A stretch of DNA of 64,000 nt, from contig CAJJBJ010000004.1 of assembly GCA_905182455.1 (NCBI GenBank), positions 62,001 to 126,000 on the forward strand, given 5' to 3'. The DNA is from an uncultured Planktomarina sp. (GTDB lineage: Bacteria > Pseudomonadota > Alphaproteobacteria > Rhodobacterales > Rhodobacteraceae). Made by a program: the position numbers and the translations under genes. The notes under the pieces were generated by a model. It searched no databases and was not told where the DNA came from. It saw only the letters and a program-made list of their open reading frames with translations. Of this stretch, positions 9,598-18,798 are shown piece after piece. Positions within the stretch are counted from its first letter, which is position 1. The number at the start of each line of letters is the position of its first letter.

Positions 9598-10236
9598 CTA
9601 AGTGCGAAAGATGCGGGAATATTGGGTTTCGTGTCGCATGGAGGCAATGTCTGACATCCAAGCGCTGTTGTGCACGTCATCCAGCGTGGCGCCTTGGCAG
9701 TGTTTGGCTATCTCTGCGCAATTGGGTTTGAGGGCCGCTTGGATTTTTTGCCCGTCAACTTGGCCCAAAGGCACCAATCGCAGGGCCACTGAACACAGGT
9801 TTCCAACAAAGGCTTGGAGATACATGGCGGTTGCGAGTTGGGCATCCAAGCCCAGATCTGAGACTGCTTGCCCAAGAGCCACGGGATAGCACAGCCTGCC
9901 AAGCTCAAGGCCCCAAACGGCGCGAACCGTGTCGCAAAATGCTGCACCTTGCAGGTCGGTTTCCTTCAACCGTTCGGCTGAGGCCGAAAAGGCCCGAGCC
10001 TGCGCCTCTATTATCGGGATGTCATCTTTGCCAGCCTGATAAGCCATGTTTAAAAAGACTGCATCTGAGCGGAGGCCGCCATAGTGTAGAAGATCGAAAA
10101 TCCAAGCCTCCAGAGTTACAGCAGAGGTGATAGCCCCGTCCTGGATCGCAGTTTCTAGTCCGTGGGAATATGCAAAGGCGCCTACTGGAAAGCTGGGCGA
10201 CAGCAGCTGTGAGAGTGTCAAAACATCAGTGGTCAT
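9598..10236 (-). CDS. ureF: Urease accessory protein UreF
   Basis: Chaperone and regulator of UreG in urease maturation, 212 residues. Recognised by the N-terminal [18 protein letters not shown] block and overall alignment with UreF. An upstream extension of the frame exists but runs through the His-rich 3' end of ureE and is not UreF-like. ATG 10236 gives the usual N-terminus and overlaps the ureE stop by 11 bases, which suggests coupling. Confidence 0.93.
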   Translation of the reverse strand: MTTDVLTLSQLLSPSFPVGAFAYSHGLETAIQDGAITSAVTLEAWIFDLLHYGGLRSDAVFLNMAYQAGKDDIPIIEAQARAFSASAERLKETDLQGAAFCDTVRAVWGLELGRLCYPVALGQAVSDLGLDAQLATAMYLQAFVGNLCSVALRLVPLGQVDGQKIQAALKPNCAEIAKHCQGATLDDVHNSAWMSDIASMRHETQYSRIFRT

Positions 10237-10693
10237 GTGCCGTGGCCCCATGGTCATGGCTGTGGGTGCGCCCATGCCCATATGCGCCCCCTTCTGGGGT
10301 GAACTGGGCATTGATAGAGGTGACGGTTGCTCCGAGGTGCTCAAGCATATGTCCGATCACGGGATCGCTCTGGATCAGAAGGCGGTCCGGCTCAAGCTGG
10401 CAGGGCGTATGGCGATTGCCAATGTGCCAAGCCAATTGTACCAGATCTCCGGTGATTTGCAGTAAGGGTTCTTCAGCGGCTGTTACTTCGATCAGGCTAA
10501 GGTCTGGTAGTTCAAAGGCATCGCCGTGATCCAGTGATACCGTATGGGCCAAGTCAACCAAAAGCGTTTTGCCCTGAGCGGTCTTTATGACCTTGCGCCG
10601 TAGAAACCGCTCTTCATAGGTCAAAACACATTGTGCAAATGCGCCGGTCCATGTGCCCGCTTTACGTATGATTTGGGAGGTGAAGTCTGCCAT
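10226..10693 (-). CDS. ureE: Urease accessory nickel chaperone UreE
   Basis: Cytoplasmic nickel-binding metallochaperone that delivers Ni2+ for the urease site; 155 residues. The N-terminal domain includes the typical YEERFLRRKVI region. The C-terminus is histidine-rich ([17 protein letters not shown]), the usual nickel-binding tail. The ATG overlaps the ureC stop by one base (TGATG). The 3' end overlaps ureF. Confidence 0.93.
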   Translation of the reverse strand: MADFTSQIIRKAGTWTGAFAQCVLTYEERFLRRKVIKTAQGKTLLVDLAHTVSLDHGDAFELPDLSLIEVTAAEEPLLQITGDLVQLAWHIGNRHTPCQLEPDRLLIQSDPVIGHMLEHLGATVTSINAQFTPEGGAYGHGRTHSHDHGATAHDH

Positions 10694-12432
10694 CAAAACA
10701 AGAAATATCGCTGTGCCATAGGCAGCTCGGTGGCGGGTTCACAGGTTAGCAATTCACCGTCGGCACGTACTTCATAGGTTTCCGGGTTCACCTCCATATG
10801 CGGTGTCGCAGTGTTCAGCATCAGGCTGGATTTCCCGATGTTGCGGGTGTTTTGCACGGCGATGGTTTGTTTGGCCAAGCCAAGCTTGTCGCCAATGCCA
10901 TCCGCCTGAGCGGCTGCAGACACAAAACAGACTGCAGAGCGTTCAACCGAGCGGCCAAAAGCACCAAACATTGGGCGCGAATAAACCGGCTGCGGCGTTG
11001 GGATTGATGCGTTTGGATCTCCCATTTGAGCGCATACAATGGTGCCAGCCATCAGTACAATTTCAGGCTTCACCCCAAAAAAAGCAGGGTTCCACAGTAC
11101 CAGATCAGCGCGCTTGCCCTCGGCAATGCTTCCGATCTCTTGGCTGATGCCATGAGCGATTGCCGGGTTGATTGTATATTTGGCAATATATCGACGTACC
11201 CGGAAATTATCGTTGTTACCGGTTTCCTCGGGTAAGCGGCCCCGCTGCTTTTTCATCTTATCGGCAGTCTGCCATGTGCGGATCAAAACTTCACCCACTC
11301 GGCCCATGGCTTGACTGTCAGATGCAATGATCGAGAAAGCGCCCATATCGTGTAAAATATCCTCAGCAGCAATGGTTTCGCGACGGATCCGACTTTCGGC
11401 AAAGGCCACATCCTCAGGGATGGATTTGTCCAAATGATGACAGACCATCAGCATGTCGAGGTGTTCCTCTAACGTATTGACCGTATAGGGACGCGTAGGG
11501 TTTGTTGATGACGGCAGGACATGCTCTTCGCCGCAAATTTTGATAATATCTGGCGCATGACCCCCACCCGCGCCTTCGGTATGAAAGGCGTGAATTGTGC
11601 GGCCCTTTATGGCTGCAACGGTGGTTTCGACAAAGCCAGATTCATTCAGCGTGTCTGTGTGAATCATTACCTGAACGTCCATGTCGTCGGCAACAGAGAG
11701 ACAACAATCGATTGCCGCCGGTGTGGTGCCCCAGTCCTCGTGCAATTTAAGCGCACAGGCCCCGCCCTCGACCATTTCGACCAATGCATCCGGCTGGCTG
11801 GCGTTGCCCTTGCCGGCAAAGGCAAGGTTCATGGGAAAGGCATCGGCCGCTTGCAACATGCGTCCAATATGCCATGGTCCAGGGGTGCAGGTTGTCGCCA
11901 ATGTTCCATGTGCCGGGCCTGTGCCTCCGCCCAACATTGTGGTCAGACCGGAATGCAATGCGTCCTCAATCTGTTGCGGGCAGATAAAGTGGATGTGGCT
12001 GTCAAAGCCACCCGCAGTCAAAATTCGGCCCTCGCCTGCAATCACTTCGGTGCCGGGCCCCACGATGATATCGACGCCCGGTTGGGTGTCGGGGTTGCCG
12101 GCTTTGCCGATCTTGTGAATGCGGCCACTGCGCAGACCCACATCTGCCTTGTAGATGCCGGAATGATCAACAATCAGAGCGTTAGTGATGACCGTATCAA
12201 CAGCCCCTTGCGCGCGAGTGACCTGTGATTGCCCCATGCCGTCACGGATCACCTTGCCACCACCGAATTTCACTTCTTCGCCATAAGACATGCCATTTGC
12301 ACCATTGGCGCGTTCTGCTGTCAGATCGCGTTCGACTTCGATGATCAAATCAGTGTCTGCCAGCCTGATTTTATCGCCCACAGTTGGGCCAAACATGGCC
12401 GCATAGTCTGCACGGTTGATTGATGTGGCCAT
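10693..12432 (-). CDS. ureC: Urease alpha subunit UreC
   Basis: Catalytic subunit of nickel urease: urea + H2O to carbamate and ammonia; cytoplasmic. In 579 residues the full active site is visible: nickel ligands His146/His148 (DSHIHF), the carbamylated Lys229 (ALKLHEDWG), His258 (MIHTD), His284 ([14 protein letters not shown]) and Asp372 ([14 protein letters not shown]). The mobile-flap Cys331-His332 is also present. It is slightly longer than the usual 567-570 residues. It overlaps ureB and ureE by single bases in the ureDABCEFG operon. Confidence 0.97.
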   Translation of the reverse strand: MATSINRADYAAMFGPTVGDKIRLADTDLIIEVERDLTAERANGANGMSYGEEVKFGGGKVIRDGMGQSQVTRAQGAVDTVITNALIVDHSGIYKADVGLRSGRIHKIGKAGNPDTQPGVDIIVGPGTEVIAGEGRILTAGGFDSHIHFICPQQIEDALHSGLTTMLGGGTGPAHGTLATTCTPGPWHIGRMLQAADAFPMNLAFAGKGNASQPDALVEMVEGGACALKLHEDWGTTPAAIDCCLSVADDMDVQVMIHTDTLNESGFVETTVAAIKGRTIHAFHTEGAGGGHAPDIIKICGEEHVLPSSTNPTRPYTVNTLEEHLDMLMVCHHLDKSIPEDVAFAESRIRRETIAAEDILHDMGAFSIIASDSQAMGRVGEVLIRTWQTADKMKKQRGRLPEETGNNDNFRVRRYIAKYTINPAIAHGISQEIGSIAEGKRADLVLWNPAFFGVKPEIVLMAGTIVCAQMGDPNASIPTPQPVYSRPMFGAFGRSVERSAVCFVSAAAQADGIGDKLGLAKQTIAVQNTRNIGKSSLMLNTATPHMEVNPETYEVRADGELLTCEPATELPMAQRYFLF

Positions 12433-12737
12433 TACAGATCTCCCATCACTTTAGCGTTGAACCCAAAAATGCGGCGGGCTCCTGAAATTTCAATCAGATT
12501 GACCTCGCGGCGCTGGCCCGGCTCAAAGCGCACGGCTGTGCCCGGCGCTATATCAAGCCTGCGCCCGTGAGCTGCTTCGCGGTCAAATTCCAAGGCGGCG
12601 TTGCTTTCGGAAAAATGATAGTGGCTACCAATCTGTACGGGTCGATCGCCGGTATTTGCGACCATCACTGTGATCGCCTCACGGCCTTCGTTGAGGATGA
12701 GGTCGCCATCGGCGGGGAAAATTTCTCCTGGGATCAT
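12432..12737 (-). CDS. ureB: Urease beta subunit UreB
   Basis: Structural subunit of the (UreABC)3 urease, 101 residues, the normal size. Recognised by the MIPGEI N-terminus, the IGSHYHFSE block and the [16 protein letters not shown] segment. ATG 12737 is chosen because AAGGAG lies 6 bases upstream. The stop overlaps the ureC start by one base. The three structural genes are separate, as in most proteobacteria. Confidence 0.96.
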   Translation of the reverse strand: MIPGEIFPADGDLILNEGREAITVMVANTGDRPVQIGSHYHFSESNAALEFDREAAHGRRLDIAPGTAVRFEPGQRREVNLIEISGARRIFGFNAKVMGDL

Positions 12738-12748
12738 GATGGGCTCCT

Positions 12749-13051
12749 TCAACGGATCGGGTTGTGTACGGTGACAAGCTTGGTGCCATCGGGGAATGTG
12801 GCTTCAACTTGAACATCTTTGATCATCTCAGGGATGCCTTCCATACATTGCGCACGGGTTATGACGTGAGCCCCTGCCTCCATCATATCAGCCACTGAAT
12901 GCCCATCCCGCGCACCCTCAACCACAGCGTCGGCGATCAGTGCAATGGCTTCTGGATAGTTCAGCTTAACGCCACGGGCCAATCGTTTGCGCGCTACCTC
13001 AGCGGCCATGGCTACCAAAAGCTTGTCTTTTTCGCGGGGGGTCAGTTGCAT
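12749..13051 (-). CDS. ureA: Urease gamma subunit UreA
   Basis: Smallest structural subunit of urease, 100 residues, standard length. The sequence opens [12 protein letters not shown] and carries the conserved [13 protein letters not shown] and [20 protein letters not shown] segments, ending TVHNPIR as usual. It lies 3 bases after ureD and 11 bases before ureB. Confidence 0.96.
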   Translation of the reverse strand: MQLTPREKDKLLVAMAAEVARKRLARGVKLNYPEAIALIADAVVEGARDGHSVADMMEAGAHVITRAQCMEGIPEMIKDVQVEATFPDGTKLVTVHNPIR

Positions 13052-13054
13052 GGG

Positions 13055-13888
13055 TTACAATCTCCAGTTTTTTGGAACGGCATCATTGGTTAAGAGGGTG
13101 AGAATGGGCAAAAGCGCCTGCCTTAGGGCAAAGCTATCGGCAGCAAGCATACGGATGACCAGAACCGAGTCTGCCAGCAAACTTGCGCCAGCTGTGGGGG
13201 GCAATAAGTCTCGAACTGGGCCAAGCATTCGCTTTGCCGCTGGATCCACAAGCACAATATTGGCTAAGGCGCGGGCTCCATTTGCAATCGCTGCACGTTG
13301 CAAGAGGGCACACACATCTCCATCAATTGATATACAATCGATGTACAATGGCTTGCCAGCACAGGTGATTTTAACCCTGTCATTGATAAAGCAGGATCGC
13401 AGATCTTCGCCGGAGGCTTGGCGGCCAAACACCAGTGGTTCTAGCATCAAAAACTTGGCTGACGGGGCCACATCGACATCTAGGCGACGCTGTAGGCGGG
13501 AGTGATTAAACAAGATGGTTTCCTGTGGCACCCAATAGAGCTGGCCACGGTCTTTGACCCGCAGATCCGTCTGGATCACACCGGGGGTGGTGTCTGGGGC
13601 GCGGTAAATGCGCTCGGAGGCCTGTGTGGTCACGCTGATCTGTGCGGTTTGCTCGGCTGTGATCGATATTTCAAACTTGTCGCCGCCGGTCACCCCGCCT
13701 GCGGTATTGATTACTACAGCCTCAATTTGACCGCCGATGGCGCGGGGAAAGATGACCCGGTAAGACCCTTCTTGGCGCAAATTCTGAAGTCTGGTTATCT
13801 CGCCGGGGGCCCGCATGCCGCTGATCGTCAAAGCGCCCCGAGCGCGTTGGAACACTGGTGTGGCAGATATGGGAAGATGTGCTGTCAC
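13055..13888 (-). CDS. ureD: Urease accessory protein UreD (UreH)
   Basis: Scaffold chaperone that binds apo-urease and recruits UreF-UreG; first gene of ureDABCEFG. Typical segments are GGVTGGDKFEI and the TTQASERIYR block. The frame is open to about 13996, but the extra N-terminal residues are unlike UreD. A GTG at 13888 with GAGGG four bases upstream gives 277 residues, the family size; this start choice is moderate. The operon promoter should lie in the 325-base divergent gap before 14214. Confidence 0.9.
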   Translation of the reverse strand: MTAHLPISATPVFQRARGALTISGMRAPGEITRLQNLRQEGSYRVIFPRAIGGQIEAVVINTAGGVTGGDKFEISITAEQTAQISVTTQASERIYRAPDTTPGVIQTDLRVKDRGQLYWVPQETILFNHSRLQRRLDVDVAPSAKFLMLEPLVFGRQASGEDLRSCFINDRVKITCAGKPLYIDCISIDGDVCALLQRAAIANGARALANIVLVDPAAKRMLGPVRDLLPPTAGASLLADSVLVIRMLAADSFALRQALLPILTLLTNDAVPKNWRL

Positions 13889-14213
13889 AGAACCCTCGTT
13901 GAGCTGCAGTCGTCTGAACCGTGACTGTGTTTTTAGAACCGAGCAAGCTGGCCATGGCAATCCAAACAAATATAGTGAATTTTGACATAAATGCACAATT
14001 TTTAAACAGCAATGATCAAGATTTGTGCAAACCTGAAACGCAAACCTTATAGCGGCGCTGAGCTGCTTCTGTCATGATTAGGAGGAATTTTCTGCGCAGC
14101 GGGCATGAGTAAAAAAGGCTTAATTGGTGGACATTTACCTGCGGCCAACCACAATATCTTTTTTGCAAAACTGTCGATTCGACACATAGCCTAAAGATCA
14201 ACGAGGATTAACG
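13889..14213. promoter_or_regulatory. Divergent intergenic region, ureD (-) / aminotransferase (+)
   Basis: This 325-base gap should contain the promoters of the urease operon and of the rightward aminotransferase gene. It is AT-rich near 13985-14030. I see no coding remnant and no site I can assign to a named regulator. A GAGGATTAACG ribosome site precedes ATG 14214. Confidence 0.45.
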
Positions 14214-15389
14214 ATGAAAACAGTGACAAATTTCGATAGAATTGGTGAGGAAAACGCCTTTGCCGTGCTCGGACGTGCGGGGCAATTGGCCGCCAGTGGT
14301 ATGGATGTCATCAATCTTGGGATTGGGCAGCCTGATTTTCCGACACCCGACAATATCGTCGAAGCTGCGGTGCGCGCGTTACGCGATGGCCACCACGGGT
14401 ACACCGATGCCACAGGAATTTTGCCACTGCGCGAAGCCGTGAGCGCTGACCTTTACCGTCGTTACAAAACTGAAGTGAGCCCAGGCAATGTGCTGATTGT
14501 TCCCGGTGGAAAAGTCACCATGTTTACCGCCATCTTGATGTTCGGCGAAGCGGGGGGCGAAATTCTTTACCCTGATCCAGGCTTTCCAATTTATCGTTCT
14601 ATGATCGAATACACTGGGGCGACGCCAATTGCGATTCCGATCCGCGAAGAGAATGGCTTTGCATTCTCAGCTGAGGAAACTCTGAAGTTGATTGGCCCAA
14701 ATACCCGACTGATTATTTTGAACTCTCCGGCCAATCCCTGTGGAGGGATTACGCCGCGGGTTGAAATTGATAAGTTGGTTGCCGGTTTGGCTGATTATCC
14801 ACATGTCGCCGTTTTGTCTGACGAAATCTACGACCAGATGCTCTATGATGGCGAGGAACATGTCAGCCTTTTGACATATCCTGAAATTCGCGACCGTCTC
14901 ATTGTTCTGAACGGTTGGTCTAAGACCTATGCGATGACTGGCTGGCGGTTGGGCTATTCCATTTGGCCGGATGAGCTATACAATAAAGCACGCAAATTGG
15001 CGGTCAATGCTTGGTCTTGTGTCAATGCCCCGGCGCAATATGCAGCCCTTGAAGCCCTGACCGGGCCACAGACAGCCGTAGGTGAAATGGTGGCGGAGTT
15101 TGATACCCGCCGCAAAGCTGTCGTTACGCTTTTGAACGATATTCCAGGTGTCTCCTGTATCACTCCTAAAGGTGCGTTTTATGCTTTTCCAAATGTCTCA
15201 CAGACCGGATGGAAGGCGAAGGATCTGGCGAGCCAATTACTTGAAAAAACTGGTGTTGCCACTATTGGCGGCCCAGATTTTGGGACTCTAGGTGAGGGCT
15301 ACATTCGGCTCTCCTATGCCAATAGCCAAGAAAACATTTCGCGTGCTTTGCTCCGCATGAAAGAGTTTTTGGCGACGACAAAACCTTAA
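14214..15389 (+). CDS. Pyridoxal-phosphate aminotransferase, class I/II (aspartate-type)
   Basis: Fold-type I PLP-dependent aminotransferase, 391 residues. Visible catalytic features: Asn174 in SPANPCGG, Asp203 in DEIYDQM, the PLP lysine Lys237 in NGWSKTYAMTGWRLGYS, and the terminal arginine region GEGYIRLSYAN that binds substrate carboxylate. It resembles aspartate aminotransferases of the subgroup I-gamma type, but amino-donor specificity cannot be read from sequence. It is a single gene divergent from the urease operon, with a good ribosome site. Confidence 0.88.
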   Translation: MKTVTNFDRIGEENAFAVLGRAGQLAASGMDVINLGIGQPDFPTPDNIVEAAVRALRDGHHGYTDATGILPLREAVSADLYRRYKTEVSPGNVLIVPGGKVTMFTAILMFGEAGGEILYPDPGFPIYRSMIEYTGATPIAIPIREENGFAFSAEETLKLIGPNTRLIILNSPANPCGGITPRVEIDKLVAGLADYPHVAVLSDEIYDQMLYDGEEHVSLLTYPEIRDRLIVLNGWSKTYAMTGWRLGYSIWPDELYNKARKLAVNAWSCVNAPAQYAALEALTGPQTAVGEMVAEFDTRRKAVVTLLNDIPGVSCITPKGAFYAFPNVSQTGWKAKDLASQLLEKTGVATIGGPDFGTLGEGYIRLSYANSQENISRALLRMKEFLATTKP

Positions 15390-15442
15390 TGAAAATGGGT
15401 GGCAGGACCTAGAGTTCTGCCGTCCCTTGCCGACGCCCGGCC

Positions 15443-16240
15443 TTATAAGACGGGGCAAAGCCCCCCATCCAAATTGATCGCAGTTCCCGTGATGTAAGAG
15501 GCTCGTGCTGAGCTGAGGAAGGCCACCAGATCGGCGTATTCTTCGGCCTCACCCACGCGCCCCATCGGTATTTTCTGTGCAAAACTATCATAAATTGCGC
15601 TCGGGTCACCATCGTCTGAGCGTCGAACCCATTGCATGGACTTCAGAAATCCGATGCATATGGCATTGACCCGAATGCCACTGGCTGCAAATTCCTGTGC
15701 GAGTGATTTGGTCAGATTCAGACCAGCAGACCGCATGACGCTTGTGGGTAAAGATCCTGCATTTGGGGCTTTGCCGCCACCAATACTCGCATTGATAATT
15801 GCACCTCCGCCGCGGACCTTCATTGAGGGAATGATGAGACGCGATAGACGCACGGCGGCCATGACTTTAAGATTGAAATCCGCCAACCAAAGATCATCAT
15901 CGGCCAGTTCTAAACCCATAGCGGCCGAGGCGCCTGCGTTGTTCACCAAAATATCAAGACGGCCATAGGATTGCATGACGTCCGCAACCAAATTTTCACA
16001 ATCATCTAATTTGGTGACATCAGCACCCAACCCAATGACCACGCCGCCAAGGCTACTGGATCCTGCTTCTTCTAATTTTTGATTGATCGCATCGGCGGTC
16101 TGGCTGGCATGAGCTGTGCGCCTGCCACAGATCACAACCGTCGCGCCTTCCATGGCCAGTCTCGTTGCAGCTGCTCGGCCCAGCCCATCGCTCCCGCCGG
16201 TGACCAACGCAACTTTTCCACTTAATTCTAAATCAAACAA
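15443..16240 (-). CDS. Short-chain dehydrogenase/reductase with atypical active site
   Basis: 265-residue Rossmann protein of the SDR family. The NAD(P)-binding TGGSDGLG (14-21) and NNAG (100-103) motifs are intact and Ser152 is present. At the position of the catalytic Tyr-x3-Lys it reads Thr166-Ser-Val-Met-Arg170, so both key residues are replaced. Overall it aligns with FabG/glucose-dehydrogenase-type SDRs. It starts at TTG 16240 with AGGAG six bases upstream. It may be a divergent SDR with another proton donor, or may not be an oxidoreductase. Substrate unknown. Confidence 0.85.
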   Translation of the reverse strand: MFDLELSGKVALVTGGSDGLGRAAATRLAMEGATVVICGRRTAHASQTADAINQKLEEAGSSSLGGVVIGLGADVTKLDDCENLVADVMQSYGRLDILVNNAGASAAMGLELADDDLWLADFNLKVMAAVRLSRLIIPSMKVRGGGAIINASIGGGKAPNAGSLPTSVMRSAGLNLTKSLAQEFAASGIRVNAICIGFLKSMQWVRRSDDGDPSAIYDSFAQKIPMGRVGEAEEYADLVAFLSSARASYITGTAINLDGGLCPVL

Positions 16241-16491
16241 ACTTAACTCCTGTCATTTTAGCAAGGGCATCGCCCTATTCTGGTGCCCAGGTGTGGGCTT
16301 TAGGTCTGATTGAGACTACTGACCGCAACTCTCCGTCTTGCCGTTTTGGCGGTCTCGATTTCTCTTGGCTGTTAGGCTGAAGCAAAATACGGATCAAGGC
16401 AAGGATGGGTCAAATCTGGCTTGGTATTTACACTTCTGTGGCAAGCGGATCTACCAAGGTCCAAGCAATCGAGCACGATAGGGATCTCCTC

Positions 16492-17226
16492 ATGAACACA
16501 TCAGTCGTAAATTCAGTAGTTTTGACAGAGTTGACCAAGACGGGAAAGCTGCGGGCAGGAGTTAATCTGAGTAATTTCTTACTGGTAACAGATAGGGCCG
16601 CCAATGGTGACCCCATCGGAGTTTCGCCTGATATTGCCCAGGAAATTGCAAGCCGTCTTGGCGTGGAGGTTGAGTTTGTCTGCTACCCGGATCCAGGTGC
16701 CGTTTGCGATGCTGCAGAGCTTGGCGAATGGGACATTGGAAATATTGGAGCCGAGCCGCAGCGTGCGGAGACGATTGCTTTCACGTCCGCCTATTGTGAA
16801 ATAGAGGCCACGTATTTGGTGCCTGCCGGATCACGGCTGCAGTCCATTAACGATGTCGACCAAAGTGGTATCCGGATTGCCACAAAGGGACGTGCGGCCT
16901 ATGGCTTGTGGCTCGAAAAAAATCTGCGACATGCGCAACTTGTTAGGTCTGGCAGTATTGATGCCTCCTTTGATGATTTTGTTGCCCAAGGGCTTGAGGT
17001 GCTTGCAGGCTTGAAGCCGCGACTATTGCGCGATGTCGAGCGATTGCCTGGCGCGCGAATTCTTGAGGGTAAGTTCAGTGCGGTGCAGCAATCTGTGGGC
17101 ACGCCGCGCAAAAATACAAATGCAGCCGCATGGCTTGCGGCGACGGTTGAAGAGTTGAAAGCATCAGGTTTCGTCGCGGGCGCAATCGCAAAACACAACG
17201 TCCAAGGCCTGACCGTCGCCCCATGA
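16492..17226 (+). CDS. Solute-binding (SBP_bac_3-type) protein without signal peptide
   Basis: 244 residues resembling the amino-acid ABC transporter binding-protein fold: the first lobe begins KTGKLRAGVNLSNF, followed by GVSPDIAQEIASRLGVEVEF. Unlike true periplasmic binding proteins it has no hydrophobic export signal from ATG 16492. The longer frame from 16405 does not supply a convincing one either. No permease or ATPase gene is adjacent. It could be a cytoplasmic ligand-binding or enzyme-like member. It lies just upstream of the agmatinase gene in the same direction. Confidence 0.75.
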   Translation: MNTSVVNSVVLTELTKTGKLRAGVNLSNFLLVTDRAANGDPIGVSPDIAQEIASRLGVEVEFVCYPDPGAVCDAAELGEWDIGNIGAEPQRAETIAFTSAYCEIEATYLVPAGSRLQSINDVDQSGIRIATKGRAAYGLWLEKNLRHAQLVRSGSIDASFDDFVAQGLEVLAGLKPRLLRDVERLPGARILEGKFSAVQQSVGTPRKNTNAAAWLAATVEELKASGFVAGAIAKHNVQGLTVAP

Positions 17227-17365
17227 CCGCAAGCCGCTTTCGTCAAAGTGGGACGAGGTTGGAAATTTCTGACGTTGTATAGGGGCTAAAAATAGGTAAC
17301 CCTTTGGCAAGCTGGCGCATCGTAAACGCAATGATGTCTGGAAACGTAACACTGGAGTCGCAAGT

Positions 17366-18349
17366 ATGACCACCAAGATTGACCCGTTCTTTCAGCCGGT
17401 ATCGGCTATGGATTTGCCGCGCTATGCGGGTGTTCCTACCTTTATGCGCCTACCCAATTTGACGCCTGAGCATCCTCGCTATTGTGATGTTGAGCTGGGA
17501 TTGGTGGGAGTTCCATGGGATGGGGGCACGACCAACCGGCCCGGGGCAAGGCATGGTCCACGACAATTGCGTGACTATTCCACAATGATCCGAGCGATGA
17601 ACCCGGTGACGGGTATCAATCCGTTCGCTTCGGTAAATTGTGCTGATCTGGGGGATGTTCCGCCCAACCCAATTGATATTCACGACAGTCTGGACCGGGT
17701 GACGCGATTTTATAGCAATCTGAAGGCGCAAAATATTACCCCAATGACGGCCGGTGGGGATCATTTGGTGACCTTGCCTATCTTGCGGGCTTTGGCTGTG
17801 GATGCGCCGGTGGGCCTAATCCAATTCGACAGCCACACGGATCTTTTTGACAGCTATTTTGGGGGCAATAAGTTCACCCACGGCACGCCTTTTCGCCGTG
17901 CTATTGAAGAGGGGCTGGTTGATCCCAAACGGTTCGTGCAAATCGGTATCCGTGGCACAGCCTATAACACGGAAGACATCGACTGGGGGCTGGATCAAGG
18001 CGTACGGATCATCCGCGTGGAAGAATTGTTTGAACGTGGCATTCGTGATGTTATGGCCGAGGTCCGCGAAATTGTTGGCCTGCAGCCGACCTATTGCACC
18101 TATGACATCGACTTTGTGGATCCGACCTTCGCCCCTGGAACTGGTACGCCTGAAATTGGGGGGCCTAATAGCTTTCAGGCGCAGCAGGTGATCCGCGAGC
18201 TGTCTGGGGTCAATTTGATCGGTGCTGATTTGGTTGAGGTGTCTCCGCCATTTGATGCCGTCGGAAACACAGCTTGGCTTGGCGTGTCTCTCATGTTCGA
18301 ATTGATGTGTGTATTGTCGCAGTCGATTGGTATGGGACCTCATCAGTAG
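17366..18349 (+). CDS. speB: Agmatinase-family ureohydrolase
   Basis: Manganese-type ureohydrolase of the agmatinase/arginase family, 327 residues; agmatinase splits agmatine to putrescine and urea. Metal ligands are all present: His133 (GGDH), Asp155-x-His157-x-Asp159 (FDSHTD), Asp247-x-Asp249 (YDIDFVDPTFAPGTGTPE). Paralogues act on guanidinobutyrate or other guanidino compounds, so the exact substrate is not certain. Urea released would fit the nearby urease and urea importer. GGAG precedes ATG 17366. A strong bidirectional terminator follows. Confidence 0.88.
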   Translation: MTTKIDPFFQPVSAMDLPRYAGVPTFMRLPNLTPEHPRYCDVELGLVGVPWDGGTTNRPGARHGPRQLRDYSTMIRAMNPVTGINPFASVNCADLGDVPPNPIDIHDSLDRVTRFYSNLKAQNITPMTAGGDHLVTLPILRALAVDAPVGLIQFDSHTDLFDSYFGGNKFTHGTPFRRAIEEGLVDPKRFVQIGIRGTAYNTEDIDWGLDQGVRIIRVEELFERGIRDVMAEVREIVGLQPTYCTYDIDFVDPTFAPGTGTPEIGGPNSFQAQQVIRELSGVNLIGADLVEVSPPFDAVGNTAWLGVSLMFELMCVLSQSIGMGPHQ

Positions 18350-18396
18350 TCTTGCTTATGGTGGTTCTTGGCCTCCTGTCGCCATATTTAATAAAG

Positions 18397-18432
18397 AAAA
18401 ACCCCCGCGGCCAGTCGGCTGCGGGGGTTTTT
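18397..18432. terminator. Bidirectional intrinsic terminator, speB / rpsU
   Basis: A GC-rich stem flanked by A5 on the left and T5 on the right: arms 18397-18412 and 18417-18432 pair through AAAAACCCCCGC/GCGGGGGTTTTT and beyond, with one G-T wobble and a 4-base loop. Either strand gives a hairpin followed by a U tract. It serves speB (+) and rpsU (-), which converge here. Confidence 0.92.
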
Positions 18433-18460
18433 ATGAGGTCAAGCGATAGAGTGATATGCC

Positions 18461-18661
18461 CTATGCTTCACGCTCCAATTTTTTGCGTGCCAGTTTGCGC
18501 GAGCGACGAATCGCTTCAGCTTTATTGCGCGCTTTTTTCTCAGAAGGCTTCTCAAAATGTTGCTTGAGCTTCATTTCACGAAACACGCCTTCACGCTGCA
18601 ACTTCTTTTTCAAGGCCCGAAGCGCCTGATCTACATTGTTTTCACGAACACTAACTTGCAT
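18461..18661 (-). CDS. rpsU: 30S ribosomal protein bS21
   Basis: Small basic ribosomal protein of the 30S platform, involved in translation initiation. The 66-residue sequence starts [20 protein letters not shown] and ends in the Arg/Lys-rich [12 protein letters not shown] tail typical of alphaproteobacterial bS21. Monocistronic, with the shared terminator immediately downstream. Confidence 0.97.
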   Translation of the reverse strand: MQVSVRENNVDQALRALKKKLQREGVFREMKLKQHFEKPSEKKARNKAEAIRRSRKLARKKLEREA

Positions 18662-18798
18662 GTGATTTCCACAACCTCTTGATTATAAGTTTGCAACGAA
18701 CTGCATTTGAAGCCCCACTATCAAGGCCGGGGACTTTTGTCGAGCATGCTATGCGCAGTAAACAGAGTTAATGAACTGCGGTGCGTAATCGTCTGCCG

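Noticed and set aside
11521-12228. 235-residue rightward frame within ureC
   Set aside because: Antisense of a strongly conserved urease gene; composition is Cys/Ala/Gly-rich as expected for a shadow frame.
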